From positions 1 through 5,052 of the forward strand of contig JBGPIK010000471.1 of assembly GCA_041484845.1 (NCBI GenBank): a DNA stretch of 5,052 nucleotides. Reading direction: 5' to 3'. Below, piece after piece: positions 4,983 to 5,052 of the stretch. Numbering within the stretch: the stretch's first letter is position 1; each line of letters opens with the position of its first letter. Origin of the DNA: JBGPIK01 sp041484845. Lineage in GTDB: Bacteria > Desulfobacterota > Binatia > UBA9968. A model generated the notes under the pieces. The model saw nothing but the letters and a program-made list of their open reading frames with translations, made no database searches and was not told the DNA's origin. The position numbers and the translations under genes are program-made.

Positions 4983-5052
4983 AGGCACAGAGGCGAACAG
5001 TTTCAATGCCGTGTTCGGTGCTCGGTTCGCCGCTTGCGCTTTGCCACGGGCG

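Larger units (their letters stand above)
4638..5052. other. Right-end non-coding region with several inverted repeats
   Basis: These 415 nt carry no gene I can support. Short frames run off the right edge on both strands, but neither has a recognisable product. The region holds a series of inverted repeats, a hairpin with one mismatch at 4732-4753 (CGGCCGG, 8-nt loop, CCCGCCG), a direct repeat AGAGGCGA (4962-4969 and 4989-4996), and an inverted repeat GGCGAAC/GTTCGCC (4992-4998 and 5025-5031). No T-rich terminator follows queD directly. Confidence 0.5.

Noticed and set aside
4852..5052. Minus-strand frame of 66 codons open at the right edge, containing a 'CEKCG' stretch
   Set aside because: It has no homology that I recognise, is Ser-rich, crosses the inverted repeats and the adapter-like 14-mer, and a stop-free run of this length is not rare over six frames.
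4944..5052. Plus-strand partial frame starting at ATG 4944 with GAGGAAA upstream, open to the right edge (36 codons)
   Set aside because: The ribosome-site spacing is plausible, but the peptide is very Arg-rich with no known N-terminal pattern and it lies over the adapter-like match. It is too short to support.

Overview
The window looks like a piece of chromosome from an uncultured, probably soil or sediment bacterium of moderate GC. The pairing of an iron-type (COG1840-like) solute-binding protein with a COG2159-type amidohydrolase is a style I associate with Deltaproteobacteria, Rokubacteria and Tectomicrobia metagenome contigs. That placement is inference; no rRNA or other phylogenetic marker is present. 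I see no mobile element, CRISPR array, tRNA or rRNA.

Left third (1-1626, + strand): three small genes in a row. They are a hemerythrin-like di-iron domain protein (103-597), a membrane methyltransferase of the isoprenylcysteine carboxyl methyltransferase type (715-1167), and a 78-residue seven-cysteine protein of unknown function (1390-1626). The gaps of 117 and 222 nt, with a possible terminator in the first, argue against one tight operon.

Middle (1655-3833, - strand): a well-supported two-gene operon. A plausible sigma70 promoter (3806-3833) precedes a secreted ABC-type substrate-binding protein (2741-3751). A metal-dependent amidohydrolase (1655-2728) follows after 12 nt. Both starts have good Shine-Dalgarno sequences. 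No permease or ATPase gene lies in the window, so the binding protein is an orphan here. The layout suggests binding and then hydrolysis of a small organic acid or ring compound, but the substrate is unknown. This operon converges with the left-hand genes across only 28 nt.

Right (4036-4637, + strand): queD, 6-carboxytetrahydropterin synthase of the queuosine pathway, with all expected zinc and catalytic residues. The roughly 200 nt upstream of it is the most interesting non-coding part. A near-consensus sigma70 promoter is followed by a long hairpin and then a small GC hairpin with seven T residues that ends 12 nt before the queD ATG. A 7-nt upstream segment is perfectly complementary to the terminator hairpin. 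This looks like a transcription attenuator or unrecognised riboswitch controlling queD.

Right end (4638-5052): no convincing gene. It carries several inverted repeats, including two ACTGTG/CACAGT pairs with identical 17-nt spacing and a pair of mutually exclusive hairpins. It also carries a 14-nt exact match to the common Illumina adapter stem, which raises the question of an assembly or trimming artefact near the end.
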